A stretch of 64,000 nucleotides of DNA. Source: Nonomuraea jabiensis. GTDB lineage: Bacteria; Actinomycetota; Actinomycetes; Streptosporangiales; Streptosporangiaceae. The notes under the pieces are model-generated. The model was not told where the DNA came from. It saw only the letters and a program-made list of their open reading frames with translations, and made no database searches. The stretch covers positions 11,482,501 to 11,546,500 of the forward strand of contig NZ_JACHMB010000001.1 in assembly GCF_014204795.1 (NCBI RefSeq), read 5' to 3'. A program made the translations under genes and the position numbers. Shown piece by piece: positions 7,385 to 15,870 of the stretch; the first letter of the stretch is position 1; the number at the start of each line of letters is the position of its first letter.

Positions 7385-8434
7385 CTACTGCCGGTGGAGC
7401 CGGTAGCGCTTGGGCAGCTTGAACCCGCGCTCGGCCATGATCTGCCGCAGCCGGTCGGGGTAGTCGGTGATGATGCCGTCCACGCCGTCGTCGATGAGCT
7501 TGTTCAGCGTCGGCCCGTCGTCGATCGTCCACGGGATCACCTCGATGCCGAGGGCGTGGGCCTGGTCGACCATGTCCTTGGTGACGTACGCCTGGTAGCC
7601 GGGGTCGGTCACCTTGCCGTTCTGCGGGAACCCGTGCACCGGCGAGAACGCGTCCGCCCCGAACGACTTGACCGCCTTGAGCGGGTCGCCGCCGAAGTCG
7701 TCGATGTCGATGCCGCCCAGCCAGGGCGAGGCGCCCGGCTGTCCGGTCTGCAGGAAGTCGCGGTTGGTGAGCGCGACGAGCGGCAGCCGCGGCTCCAGCT
7801 CGCGCATCCGCATCAGGGCGCCCCAGTCGAAGCTCTGGATGGTGACCTGCCGCAGCATCCCGGCGCGCCGGATCTCCCGCAGCGTCACCTGCACGAACTG
7901 CTCCCTGGGCGCGGTCTCGCTCGGCGCCCCGGCCTCCACCTTGGTCTCGACGTTGAGCTTCACGCCCCACGCCCGGTACCGGCGTACGAGGTCGAACACC
8001 TCACGCAGCGTCGCCATGGGCGCCCCGGGCACCGCCCGCTGCCCCGGGAACTCGGCCAGCGTCCGCGACCCGCAGTCCATGGTCCTGACCTGCTGGAGGG
8101 TGAGGGTGTTGACGTACTTGCCGACGTACGGGAACTCGGGGTCCCCGGGCACGGCGGGCGCCGTGTCCTGGCACTTCCTGTCGCTGATCCGCCTGTCGTG
8201 CGTGACGACCGCCTGGCCGTCCTCGGTGATCTGCACGTCGAGCTCCAGCGTGCTGACGCCGAGCTCCAGCGCGTTCGCGAACGCGGGCAGGGTGCTCTCC
8301 ACCACGAGCCCGAGCCCGCCCCGGTGGGCCTGGAGGTCGAACGCGGGCCGCCCGTCGGCGAGCGCCGCCTCGGGCGCGGCCGTCACCGTCACCGCCGCGG
8401 CCGCGAGGACCGCGAGCCATCTCTTCGTATTCAC
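7385..8434 (-). CDS. Secreted glycerophosphodiester phosphodiesterase
   Basis: GDPD-family enzyme hydrolysing glycerophosphodiesters to glycerol 3-phosphate and an alcohol. The N-terminus from GTG 8434 (NTKRWLAVLAAAAVTVTAAP) is a signal peptide ending near ALA-DG; GTG 8476 is an alternative start. The mature part opens with the hallmark QAHRGG and VESTLPAF, then LELDVQITEDGQAVVTHD, which supply the catalytic His pair and the metal-binding Glu and Asp. The C-terminal IPWTIDDGPT, then DGIITDYPDRL is the usual closing TIM-barrel strand pair. It lies alone and convergent with the aminotransferase. Probably scavenges phospholipid or teichoic acid-derived phosphate outside the cell. Confidence 0.9.
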   Translation of the reverse strand: MNTKRWLAVLAAAAVTVTAAPEAALADGRPAFDLQAHRGGLGLVVESTLPAFANALELGVSTLELDVQITEDGQAVVTHDRRISDRKCQDTAPAVPGDPEFPYVGKYVNTLTLQQVRTMDCGSRTLAEFPGQRAVPGAPMATLREVFDLVRRYRAWGVKLNVETKVEAGAPSETAPREQFVQVTLREIRRAGMLRQVTIQSFDWGALMRMRELEPRLPLVALTNRDFLQTGQPGASPWLGGIDIDDFGGDPLKAVKSFGADAFSPVHGFPQNGKVTDPGYQAYVTKDMVDQAHALGIEVIPWTIDDGPTLNKLIDDGVDGIITDYPDRLRQIMAERGFKLPKRYRLHRQ

Positions 8435-8561
8435 ACGCGACAAGATCTGGCACGAGGGGGACGGCGGGGCGTACACGAGATGAGCGCGGGACGAAGCCTT
8501 CGCGATCAGGCGCCCTGCCCCTGGCGACGGTTAACCTGCCGACGCGTGGGCCCGAACAGCC

Positions 8562-8646
8562 TACACTGATCCGTATGCATACTCCCGATTGATCTGGCGT
8601 CGCACGCCCAATCCTCCGTTTCCTAGCTCGGGAGTGTTCCGCCAAC
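8562..8646 (+). promoter_or_regulatory. Candidate translational attenuator leader of the ABC-F gene
   Basis: TACACT at 8562-8567 is a good -10 element; initiation 7-8 nt later would start the RNA at the ATG of a 5-codon ORF (8575-8592). That ORF overlaps ACTCCCGA (8581-8588), which pairs perfectly with TCGGGAGT (8628-8635). The latter contains GGGAG, the only Shine-Dalgarno-like sequence before the ABC-F ATG at 8647. A small hairpin GGCGT-cgc-ACGCC (8596-8608) lies inside the loop. The arrangement predicts a ribosome-dependent switch. The -35 region is weak. Confidence 0.45.
8575..8592 (+). CDS. Five-codon leaderless upstream ORF (Met-His-Thr-Pro-Asp)
   Basis: ATG at the predicted transcription start, then four codons and TGA. 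It covers the 5' arm of the hairpin that would hide the ABC-F ribosome site. Translation of it, or stalling on it, would change leader folding. Evidence is positional only. Confidence 0.35.
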   Translation: MHTPD

Positions 8647-10245
8647 ATGATCATCGCCAGTGACATTGAGCTGCGCGCGGGCGCGCGGCTGCTTATCGAA
8701 AAAGCTTCGTTCCGGGTCAACCCGGGCGACAAGATAGGGCTCGTCGGGCGCAACGGCGCCGGCAAGACCACCCTCACCAAGGTGCTGGCGGGCGAGGGCC
8801 TGCCCGCCGCCGGCACCGTCACCACCAGCGGCAGCGTCGGCTACCTCCCCCAGGACCCGCGCACCGGCGACCTGGAGGTGCTCGCCCGCGACCGGATCCT
8901 GTCCGCGCGAGGTCTCGACGAGGTCCTGCGCAAGCTCCGCGAGGCCGAGCTCGGCATGTCCTCCGCCGACGACCGCACCCGGGAGAAGGCCGTCAGGAAG
9001 TACGGCAGGCTCGAGGACCAGATGCACGTGCTGGGCGGCTACGCGGCCGAGTCGGAGGCCGCGTCCATCGCCTCCAGCCTCGGGCTGCCCGATCGCGTGC
9101 TGTCGCAGCCGTTGCAAACGCTTTCCGGCGGTCAGCGCAGGCGCGTGGAATTGGCACGCATTCTTTTCAGCGGGGCGGAAACTCTCCTTCTCGACGAGCC
9201 GACAAACCACCTAGATGCCGACTCAATCGGGTGGCTTCGTGATTTTTTGCGTTCGCATCAAGGCGGCTTGGTGATCATCAGCCACGACGTCGGTCTTCTT
9301 GAAGCGACGGTCAACAAGGTCCTGCACCTGGACGCCAACCGCTCGGTGATCGATCACTACAACGTCGGCTGGAAGGCCTACCTCGCCCAGCGCGAGACCG
9401 ACGAGAAGCGCAGGAAGCGCGAGCGCGCCAACGCCGAGAAACAGGCAGGTGCGCTGCTCGCGCAGGCCGACAAGATGCGCGCCAAGGCCACCAAGGCCAA
9501 GGCCGCGCAGGACATGATGCGGCGTGCGCACCGGTTGCTGTCGGGCACCGAGGAAGAGCGTAAAAGCGACAAAGTGGCGCGGTTGCGCTTCCCCGAGCCG
9601 CAGCCGTGCGGGCGCACCCCCCTCACGGCCGAGGGGCTGTCCAAGTCGTACGGCTCGCTGGAGGTCTTCACCGACGTCAGCGTGGCCATCGACCGAGGTC
9701 ACAGGGTCGTCATCCTCGGCCTGAACGGCGCCGGCAAGACCACGCTGCTGCGCCTGCTCGGCGGCATCGAGACCCCCGACACGGGCGAGATCCGGCCCGG
9801 CCACGGCCTCAAGATCGGCTACTACGCCCAGGAGCACGAGACCCTCGACCCCGGCCGCACCCTGCTGGAGAACATGCAGTCGGCCGGGGGCCAGTTCACC
9901 GACACCGAGTTGCGCAAGGTGCTCGGCTCGTTCCTGTTCACGGGCGACGACGTCGACAAGCCCGCGGGGGTGCTGTCCGGTGGCGAGAAGACCCGGCTGG
10001 CGCTGGCGATCCTGGTGCTGTCGAGCGCCAACGTCCTCCTTCTCGACGAGCCCACGAACAACCTCGATCCGGTCAGCCGCGAGCAGGTTCTCAATGCGCT
10101 GAGGTCCTATTCAGGAGCAATCGTCCTAGTCACACATGACGAGGGTGCCGTTGACGCCCTGTCACCGGATAGGGTGATCTTGCTACCGGACGGAACTGAA
10201 GACGCATGGAGCGACGAATTTTCCGATCTTGTGGCACTTGCCTGA
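8647..10245 (+). CDS. ABC-F family ribosome-associated ATPase
   Basis: A soluble 532-residue twin-ATPase without membrane helices. Domain 1 has GRNGAGKTT, the signature LSGGQRRR and DEPTNHLD. Domain 2 has GLNGAGKTT, LSGGEKTR and DEPTNNLD. The linker near residues 240-310 is rich in Lys, Arg, Glu and Ala (EKRRKRERANAEKQAGALL), as in the ABC-F inter-domain helix that reaches the ribosomal P site. Family members rescue stalled ribosomes or protect them from antibiotics. Base composition falls noticeably between about 9110 and 9310. The leader upstream looks regulatory. I cannot tell a housekeeping member from a resistance member. Confidence 0.93.
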   Translation: MIIASDIELRAGARLLIEKASFRVNPGDKIGLVGRNGAGKTTLTKVLAGEGLPAAGTVTTSGSVGYLPQDPRTGDLEVLARDRILSARGLDEVLRKLREAELGMSSADDRTREKAVRKYGRLEDQMHVLGGYAAESEAASIASSLGLPDRVLSQPLQTLSGGQRRRVELARILFSGAETLLLDEPTNHLDADSIGWLRDFLRSHQGGLVIISHDVGLLEATVNKVLHLDANRSVIDHYNVGWKAYLAQRETDEKRRKRERANAEKQAGALLAQADKMRAKATKAKAAQDMMRRAHRLLSGTEEERKSDKVARLRFPEPQPCGRTPLTAEGLSKSYGSLEVFTDVSVAIDRGHRVVILGLNGAGKTTLLRLLGGIETPDTGEIRPGHGLKIGYYAQEHETLDPGRTLLENMQSAGGQFTDTELRKVLGSFLFTGDDVDKPAGVLSGGEKTRLALAILVLSSANVLLLDEPTNNLDPVSREQVLNALRSYSGAIVLVTHDEGAVDALSPDRVILLPDGTEDAWSDEFSDLVALA

Positions 10246-10358
10246 TCTTAATTTGAGTGGGTACGGATCTTTTCCCGTGGAGTAGGTAGCCGATCCCGCT
10301 GAAATGACTGATCATGGCGGAGTAACGCTGCGGAAGTCCGGCACTACAGGAGGTACTC

Positions 10359-10574
10359 GTGGCCGAGACACTGAAGAAGGGCACCCGGGTCACCGGGGCC
10401 GACCGGGAAAAACTGGCCGGCGATCTCAAGAAGCGCTACGCCGCGGGCGAGAGCATCCGCGCCCTGGCCGCTTCGACCGGTCGGTCTTACGGGTTCATCC
10501 ACCGCATCCTGAGCGAGTCCGGTGTGACTCTGCGCGGGCGCGGCGGGGCGACCCGAGGCAAGTCCAAGCGCTGA
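10359..10574 (+). CDS. Small helix-turn-helix protein
   Basis: A 71-residue basic protein from GTG 10359 with AGGAGG at 10348-10353. Residues 16-55 (ADREKLAGDLKKRYAAGESI, then RALAASTGRSYGFIHRIL) form a resolvase/sigma-like HTH. The tail VTLRGRGGATRGKSKR is basic and probably contacts DNA. Very similar small proteins are common in actinomycetes, but I know of no proven function. It lies between the ABC-F gene and the enoyl-CoA hydratase on the same strand and is followed by a strong hairpin. Confidence 0.85.
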   Translation: MAETLKKGTRVTGADREKLAGDLKKRYAAGESIRALAASTGRSYGFIHRILSESGVTLRGRGGATRGKSKR

Positions 10575-10624
10575 CGGCCGCCTCGGAACGTGCGACCGCA
10601 GCCGCCCGTCCCTAGTCAGCCATA

Positions 10625-10672
10625 CCGTCGCGCCCGGGCCAGAATCATATTCTGTAAGCTCGGGCGCGACGG
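10625..10672. terminator. Long near-perfect hairpin
   Basis: CCGTCGCGCCCGGGC pairs with GCTCGGGCGCGACGG (one G-U). Inside it CAGAAT pairs with ATTCTG around CAT, leaving only a 3-nt bulge (TAA), so about 21 bp of stem form in 48 nt. It separates the HTH gene from the enoyl-CoA hydratase and probably terminates the former. Confidence 0.7.
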
Positions 10673-10725
10673 TCAGCACACTGGGCGCGCACTCCTTGCG
10701 CGACCAGGACTGGAGGGAGCGGGCG

Positions 10726-11541
10726 ATGGCGGAAGCGCAGGCGCGACAGCGCGGGGGGAATGCGGACGAGGTCTCCGTCACGGCGGAGCACGGAGTTCGC
10801 CTCGAGGTGGACGGTGAGATAGCGACGATCACGCTGGACCGGCCGGAAAAGCGGAACGCGCAGACGTTCGCGACATGGTCGGCGCTGGCTCGGATCGGCG
10901 AGAGCCTGCCCGAGCAGGTGCGCGTAGTCGTCGTGAAAGGTGAGGGACCGTCCTTCTCGGCAGGGATCGACCTGCGGATGTTCACACCTGAGGGGGTGCC
11001 CGGACAGGGCTCGTTCAGCTCGGCGGCCAAGAGCGACGACGCAACCTTCGAGCAGCGCATCAGCCAGGCACAGGCGGGGTTCCTGTGGCTGCGCCGCCCG
11101 GAGATCGTTTCCATCGCCGCAGTGCAGGGGCACGCGATCGGCGCGGGGTTCCAGCTCGCGCTCTCCTGCGACCTGCGGATCGTGGCCGATGATGTTTCCT
11201 TCTGCATGAAAGAGCCCGCACTGGGCCTGGTGCCCGACCTGACGGGGACCAAGCCCCTGGTCGAGCTGGTGGGCCTGGCCAAGGCGATCGACATCTGCCT
11301 GACTGCCAGGACCGTGCACGCGGACGAGGCCATGCGCATCGGCCTCGCGGAGAAAGTGGTCGCTCGGGGCGACCTGGATCAAGCCGTACGAGACAAGGTC
11401 GCGCAGCTGCTGGCCGTCAACCGGGACGCGGCGATCGCGACGAAGCGACTCCTCCAGGGGGCGCAGGGCCGCTCCCTGGAGGAGCAGTGTGCAGCCGAGG
11501 GGCTCGAACAGGCGGCCCGCATCAAGGCCCTCTTCGGCTGA
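10726..11541 (+). CDS. Enoyl-CoA hydratase/isomerase family protein
   Basis: A crotonase-fold protein of 271 residues; ATG 10726 follows GGAGGGAG. The CoA/oxyanion-hole segments are visible: KRNAQTF, then FSAGIDLRMF, and GHAIGAGFQLALSCDLRIVA. EPALGLVPDLTGTKPL occupies the catalytic Glu region (ExxLGL). It probably hydrates or isomerises an acyl-CoA in fatty acid or amino acid breakdown; the exact substrate cannot be read from sequence. No other beta-oxidation gene is nearby. Confidence 0.88.
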   Translation: MAEAQARQRGGNADEVSVTAEHGVRLEVDGEIATITLDRPEKRNAQTFATWSALARIGESLPEQVRVVVVKGEGPSFSAGIDLRMFTPEGVPGQGSFSSAAKSDDATFEQRISQAQAGFLWLRRPEIVSIAAVQGHAIGAGFQLALSCDLRIVADDVSFCMKEPALGLVPDLTGTKPLVELVGLAKAIDICLTARTVHADEAMRIGLAEKVVARGDLDQAVRDKVAQLLAVNRDAAIATKRLLQGAQGRSLEEQCAAEGLEQAARIKALFG

Positions 11542-12142
11542 CCCGTCGGACGGCCGCTCGCCACCGCCGTCGCATCCGTCCCTTCGCGGGATGAGAGTCC
11601 CCGCGGGGGCGGAAGCGCGGGGCCGTGGCGGGCTCGGGCTCTCAGGCGGAGGAGCGGGCCGCGGGGCTGCCGGGCGGGGAACGTTGCGCGGCCGGGGCGC
11701 AGGGCCGTGGTCATTCGCCTCGGGCGGCCGCCCGCCACCACCGTCGCGGCAAGAGGCGCGAGAGCGGATGCTCGCCACCGCCGCCCCATCCGGGCGCACC
11801 CGCACCCTCATGTTCCCCAAAGGACGGACGTGACGACGGCGGCGAGCAGGCGGCCGACGCCGAAGTCGCGGTGGCCGGCGTGCCGAGGTGCGGTGCCCGC
11901 GAAGCCGCGTGCTTCCCGGCCCCCCGCGGCGGCGGCTGGCGAGCGTCCCGGACGCGCGGGCTGGCGAGCGTCCCGGACGCGCGGGCGGGCGAGCGCCCCG
12001 GACGGGCTGGCGAGCGCCCCCGACGGGCGGGTGAGCGGTAGGTTGGAAAGGCGGCGCCGGTGGGGTTTCGCGGTGAGCGGACGGGGGAATCGCCGGGCGC
12101 GGTGGCGGTGCTCTCTCCCGTGGAGGAGGAGGGATCCCCCGA
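11542..12142 (+). other. 601-nt intergenic stretch without a supported gene
   Basis: Open frames here are products of high GC and carry no recognisable domain or ribosome site. The stretch contains the tandem repeat at 11934-12037 and, at its end, the GGAGGAGGG ribosome site of the ABC exporter. No clear promoter was found. Confidence 0.5.
11934..12037. repeat. Degenerate 21-25-bp tandem repeat, five copies
   Basis: The core CTGGCGAGCGTCCCGGACG recurs at 11936 and 11961 (25-bp period), then in diverged form near 11986, 12007 and 12028 (about 21 bp apart). It lies about 100-200 bp upstream of the ABC exporter start. Probably slippage-generated; a spacer or regulatory role is unknown. Confidence 0.7.
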
Positions 12143-14029
12143 ATGGCGATGATGGGAGGGGGCTTCGGCCCCAACGTTATGGCGTCCCTGCGGCGCGACG
12201 GCTCGGTGACCAAGCAGCGGCTGCGGCCCGGCACCGTGCGGCGCATCGTGCGCTATGCCAGCCCGTACCGGACGCACATTGCCGCGTTCCTGCTGCTCGT
12301 CGTGGCGGGCGCGGTCATCGTGATCGCCAACCCGCTGCTGATGAAGGCGATCATCGACGACGGCATCCTGGCCAGGCGGCCGGGCGTCGTGGTCGGGCTG
12401 GCGGTGACGATCGGCGCGCTGGCGCTGGTGGACGCCGGGCTGACGCTGGTGCAGCGGTGGTTCTCGGCGCGCATCGGCGAAGGGCTGATCTACGACCTGC
12501 GCACCGAGGTGTTCGACCACGTGCAGCGCATGCCGGTGGCGTTCTTCATGCGGGCCCAGACCGGCGCGCTGGTCAGCAGGCTCAACACCGACGTGATCGG
12601 CGCGCAGCGGGCGCTGACGAGCACGCTGTCGTCCGTGGTCTCCAACGTGGTCAGCCTGATCCTGGTGCTGGGCGCGATGCTGGCGCTGTCGTGGCAGGTG
12701 ACGCTGGTCGCGCTGGTGCTGCTGCCGATCTTCATCGTGCCCGCCAAGTTCGTCGGGCGGCGCATGTCGGCGCTGACGCGCGAGCAGATGCAGCTCGACG
12801 CCGAGATGAGCTCCGTGACCACCGAGCGGTTCAACGTGGCGGGCGCCATGGTGGCCAAGCTCTACGGCCGCCCGGAGGACGACGCGGAGGTGTTCGGCCG
12901 CAGGGCCGCCCGGGTGCGCGACGTTGGCGTGACGGTCGGCATGTACGGCACCGTCTTCCGGGTCGCGCTCGGGCTCGTCGCCGCGCTGGCCACCGCCCTG
13001 GTGTACGGCATCGGCGGCGTGCTGGCCGTCTCCGGCGTCTTCGAGCTCGGCACGCTGGTGGCCCTGGCCGCCCTCCTGATGCGCCTGTACGGCCCCCTCA
13101 CGTCCCTGTCGAACGTGCACATCGACGTGATGACCGCGCTGGTGAGCTTCGACCGCGTCTTCGAGATCCTCGACCTCAAGCCCATGGTGGCCGAGCGGCC
13201 CGGCGCCCAGCCGATCCCCGGCGGGCCGGTCACGATCGAGTTCGACGACGTGCGCTTCCGCTACCCGGCCGCCGAGGAGGTCTCGCTGGCCTCGCTGGAG
13301 TCGGTCGCCAGGCAGGACAGCGGCCCGTCCTACCCCGTGCTCAAGGGCATCTCGTTCACGGCCGCGCCGGGCCGGCTGGTGGCCCTGGTCGGCCACTCGG
13401 GCGCGGGCAAGACGACCATCACGTCACTGGTGTCCCGCCTGTACGACGTCAACGAGGGCGCGGTCCGCATCAACGGGCTCGACGTGCGCGACGCCACCCT
13501 CGACTCCCTGCGCGACACCGTCGGAGTGGTCATGCAGGACGCTCATCTCTTCCATGACACGATCGGGGCCAACCTCCGTTATGCCAGGCCGGAGGCGAGC
13601 GACGAGGAGATCTGGGACGCTCTCAGGGCCGCGCAGATCGGCGAGCTCGTGGAGGGCCTGCCCGACCAGCTCGACACCGTCGTGGGCGACCGCGGCTACC
13701 GGCTGTCGGGCGGCGAGAAGCAGCGCCTCGCGCTGGCCCGGCTGCTGCTCAAGGCGCCGCGCGTGGTCGTGCTCGACGAGGCCACCGCCCACCTCGACTC
13801 GGAGTCCGAGGCGGCCGTGCAGGTGGCGCTGAAGACGGCGCTGGAGGGCCGCACCTCGCTGGTGATCGCGCACCGGCTCTCGACGATCAGGGAGGCCGAC
13901 GAGATCCTGGTGATCCACGAGGGCCGCATCGCCGAGCGGGGCCGCCACGAGGAGCTGCTGGAGCGCGGCGGGCTCTACGCCGAGCTCTACCGCACCCAGT
14001 TCACCTCTTCAGGTAGCCCAGGCGCATGA
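12143..14029 (+). CDS. ABC transporter, fused membrane and ATPase domains
   Basis: A 628-residue type I exporter half-transporter. About six hydrophobic segments span residues 40-330. The ATPase domain follows with GHSGAGKTT, the signature LSGGEKQRLALARLLL, VVLDEATAHLD and the switch His in VIAHRLSTI. ATG 12143 follows GGAGGAGGG. The N-terminal MGGGFGPNVMASLRRDGSV is typical of a widespread actinobacterial subgroup of unknown substrate. It would work as a dimer. Its 3' end overlaps the convergent sulfotransferase gene by 29 nt. Confidence 0.92.
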   Translation: MAMMGGGFGPNVMASLRRDGSVTKQRLRPGTVRRIVRYASPYRTHIAAFLLLVVAGAVIVIANPLLMKAIIDDGILARRPGVVVGLAVTIGALALVDAGLTLVQRWFSARIGEGLIYDLRTEVFDHVQRMPVAFFMRAQTGALVSRLNTDVIGAQRALTSTLSSVVSNVVSLILVLGAMLALSWQVTLVALVLLPIFIVPAKFVGRRMSALTREQMQLDAEMSSVTTERFNVAGAMVAKLYGRPEDDAEVFGRRAARVRDVGVTVGMYGTVFRVALGLVAALATALVYGIGGVLAVSGVFELGTLVALAALLMRLYGPLTSLSNVHIDVMTALVSFDRVFEILDLKPMVAERPGAQPIPGGPVTIEFDDVRFRYPAAEEVSLASLESVARQDSGPSYPVLKGISFTAAPGRLVALVGHSGAGKTTITSLVSRLYDVNEGAVRINGLDVRDATLDSLRDTVGVVMQDAHLFHDTIGANLRYARPEASDEEIWDALRAAQIGELVEGLPDQLDTVVGDRGYRLSGGEKQRLALARLLLKAPRVVVLDEATAHLDSESEAAVQVALKTALEGRTSLVIAHRLSTIREADEILVIHEGRIAERGRHEELLERGGLYAELYRTQFTSSGSPGA

Positions 14030-14885
14030 GCTCCTCCCTGGCCACCTTCTCCACCAGCTCCAGATCGGGTCCCCGGAGCTTGGCGCGCCAGGCGCCGACC
14101 TTGGGGACACCGGTGTCGTACAGGACGACCTTGGACACCCGCGTCTCCACGAACTCCGCGAGCGTGGCGACCGACGGCGCCGGCTTGTGGATCAGGTCCT
14201 CGTAGCGCAGCGTCAGGAGCTGGTCCTCCGGCAGCGTCCTGCGCAGCTCGGCGCTCATGCGCACGGCGCTGCGCCAGCGCAGGGCGCTCTTGCCCGCCGC
14301 CGGCATGCCCTTCCACCGATCGAGGTGCTCGTCCTTGTTGACGCCGAGGAACGGGTTGGGGAACTCGGTCTGCTCCGACAGCATGACCGGCTTGAACCAG
14401 GCCAGGCACGCGGGGTCGTCGAGCATGCCGGCCACCACGTCCCTGCCGTCGCGGATGAGCTGCACGAACCGCGCGTCGGGGAACGCCTGGAGCAGCACGG
14501 GGGCGCTGTAGAGCAGGTCGGGGCTGCCGTCGCCGAACCTGGTGATGTCGCCGGCCGAGACGCAGGGACCGGTCCCCGTGACGCCGCCCGCCTCGCGGCA
14601 CGACTGGGCGCACTGGCCGCACGACCGGGGCAGCACCTGCCACGACTCGGCGAGCGCGTCGCGCATGACGCGTACGGCGCCGGAGGTCTGGCCGATGGAC
14701 GGCTTGCGGGCGAAGGCGTAGACCACGTGCGCCACATTCGCGCGGCCCATGGTCACATGGAAGCCGGGGGATCGTTTCAGGGCGCGGGCCAGCAGGTCCG
14801 TACCGGAATGCGGCGCTCCGATCAGGAAGACCGGCCGGCGGACCTTGATGCCGTTGACCACGAGGATGTGGGGCGGAAGTCGCAT
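14001..14885 (-). CDS. Sulfotransferase family protein
   Basis: A protein of 294 residues from ATG 14885. FLIGAPHSGTDLLARAL matches the 5'-phosphosulfate loop of PAPS-dependent sulfotransferases, and VQLIRDGRDVVAGML matches the 3'-phosphate site. An unusual cluster of cysteines lies at residues 89, 92, 96 and 108 (SCGQCAQSC), possibly a metal or disulfide site. An in-frame ATG at 14945 would extend it into the divergent peptidase start; neither start has a ribosome site, so the mRNA may be leaderless. The acceptor is unknown and no PAPS-synthesis genes are nearby. Confidence 0.78.
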   Translation of the reverse strand: MRLPPHILVVNGIKVRRPVFLIGAPHSGTDLLARALKRSPGFHVTMGRANVAHVVYAFARKPSIGQTSGAVRVMRDALAESWQVLPRSCGQCAQSCREAGGVTGTGPCVSAGDITRFGDGSPDLLYSAPVLLQAFPDARFVQLIRDGRDVVAGMLDDPACLAWFKPVMLSEQTEFPNPFLGVNKDEHLDRWKGMPAAGKSALRWRSAVRMSAELRRTLPEDQLLTLRYEDLIHKPAPSVATLAEFVETRVSKVVLYDTGVPKVGAWRAKLRGPDLELVEKVAREELMRLGYLKR

Positions 14886-14943
14886 ACGAGAGGTAAGTGT
14901 GGCACCGTTTGCCACGTGTACGAGCCAAACGAGGAGTTGATCC

Positions 14944-15837
14944 ATGCGACCCGGTGACACCGTCGCGGTCGTCTCGCCGTCGGGGCCGCCCAACGCGGTG
15001 CTGCTCAGACGCGGCGTGGAGCGGCTGGAGGGCCTCGGGCTCAAGGTGGTGGTGGGCGCGCACGCGCTCGACCGTCAGCCGCTCGACTACCTGGCGGGCG
15101 ACGACGCCGCCCGGGCCGCCGACCTGCAGTCCGCCTGGTGCGACCCGGCCGTCTCGGCGGTGTTCTGCTGCCGCGGCGGGTACGGCGCCGGCCGGCTCCT
15201 CGACCTGCTCGACTGGGACGCCATGCGGGCGGCCGGTCCCAAGGTCCTGCTGGGGTCGAGCGACATCACGGCGCTGCACAACGCGTTCGCCGTCGAGCTG
15301 GGCGTGCCCACGCTGCACGGGCCGATGGCGGCCTGCGACGTGCTGGCGGCCGAGGAGGGGCCCGAGCCGCGCACGTGGGAGAGCCTGCGGGCGGCGCTGT
15401 TCGGGGCGCCCCAGACCGTCCGGGGCGAGCGGGTGCTGGTGCCGGGGCGGGCCGAGGGCGTGCTCGCCGGGGGCAACCTGTCGCTGCTGGCCTCGATGTG
15501 CGGGACCCGGTGGCAGCCGTCGTTCGCGGGCAGGCTCGCGTTCCTGGAGGACATCGGGGAGGAGCCGTACCGGATCGACCGCATGCTCACCCAGCTCCTG
15601 CAGGCGGGGGCGTTCGACGGGGTGCGCGGGATCGCGCTCGGCTCGTGGGTCGACTGCGGTGACCCGTACGCGGTGCTCGAGGACCGGCTCGGCCGGCTCG
15701 GAGTGCCCGTCCTGGCGGGGCTGCCGGTGGGGCACGGGTCGCCGCAGATGAGCGTGTGGCTGGGGAGACTTGGGGTTATCGATACCGAATCGTGCTCGCT
15801 AGCGGGCATCGTCAGTGATGAGGGGCAGGCAAGGTAG
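14944..15837 (+). CDS. LD-carboxypeptidase (peptidase family S66)
   Basis: A 297-residue cytoplasmic S66 enzyme; ATG 14944 follows GAGGAG. Nucleophile Ser lies in LLGSSDITALHNAF, Glu in AFLEDIGEEPYRIDRM, and His near the end in PVGHGSPQM, giving the Ser-His-Glu triad of this family. Such enzymes remove the terminal D-Ala from tetrapeptides during murein recycling; relatives cleave microcin-type conjugates. It is divergent from the sulfotransferase gene and 33 nt upstream of a gene of unknown function on the same strand. Confidence 0.9.
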   Translation: MRPGDTVAVVSPSGPPNAVLLRRGVERLEGLGLKVVVGAHALDRQPLDYLAGDDAARAADLQSAWCDPAVSAVFCCRGGYGAGRLLDLLDWDAMRAAGPKVLLGSSDITALHNAFAVELGVPTLHGPMAACDVLAAEEGPEPRTWESLRAALFGAPQTVRGERVLVPGRAEGVLAGGNLSLLASMCGTRWQPSFAGRLAFLEDIGEEPYRIDRMLTQLLQAGAFDGVRGIALGSWVDCGDPYAVLEDRLGRLGVPVLAGLPVGHGSPQMSVWLGRLGVIDTESCSLAGIVSDEGQAR

Positions 15838-15870
15838 GAGGGACGAATCCGACAGAAGGGGACACGGCGC

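Noticed and set aside
8521..8560. A -35 box for the ABC-F leader promoter
   Set aside because: No TTGAC-like hexamer stands at 16-19 nt from TACACT, so only the -10 element is claimed.
11707..13557. A 616-codon frame overlapping the start of the ABC exporter
   Set aside because: It overlaps a clear exporter in another frame and is Arg/Ala-rich noise.
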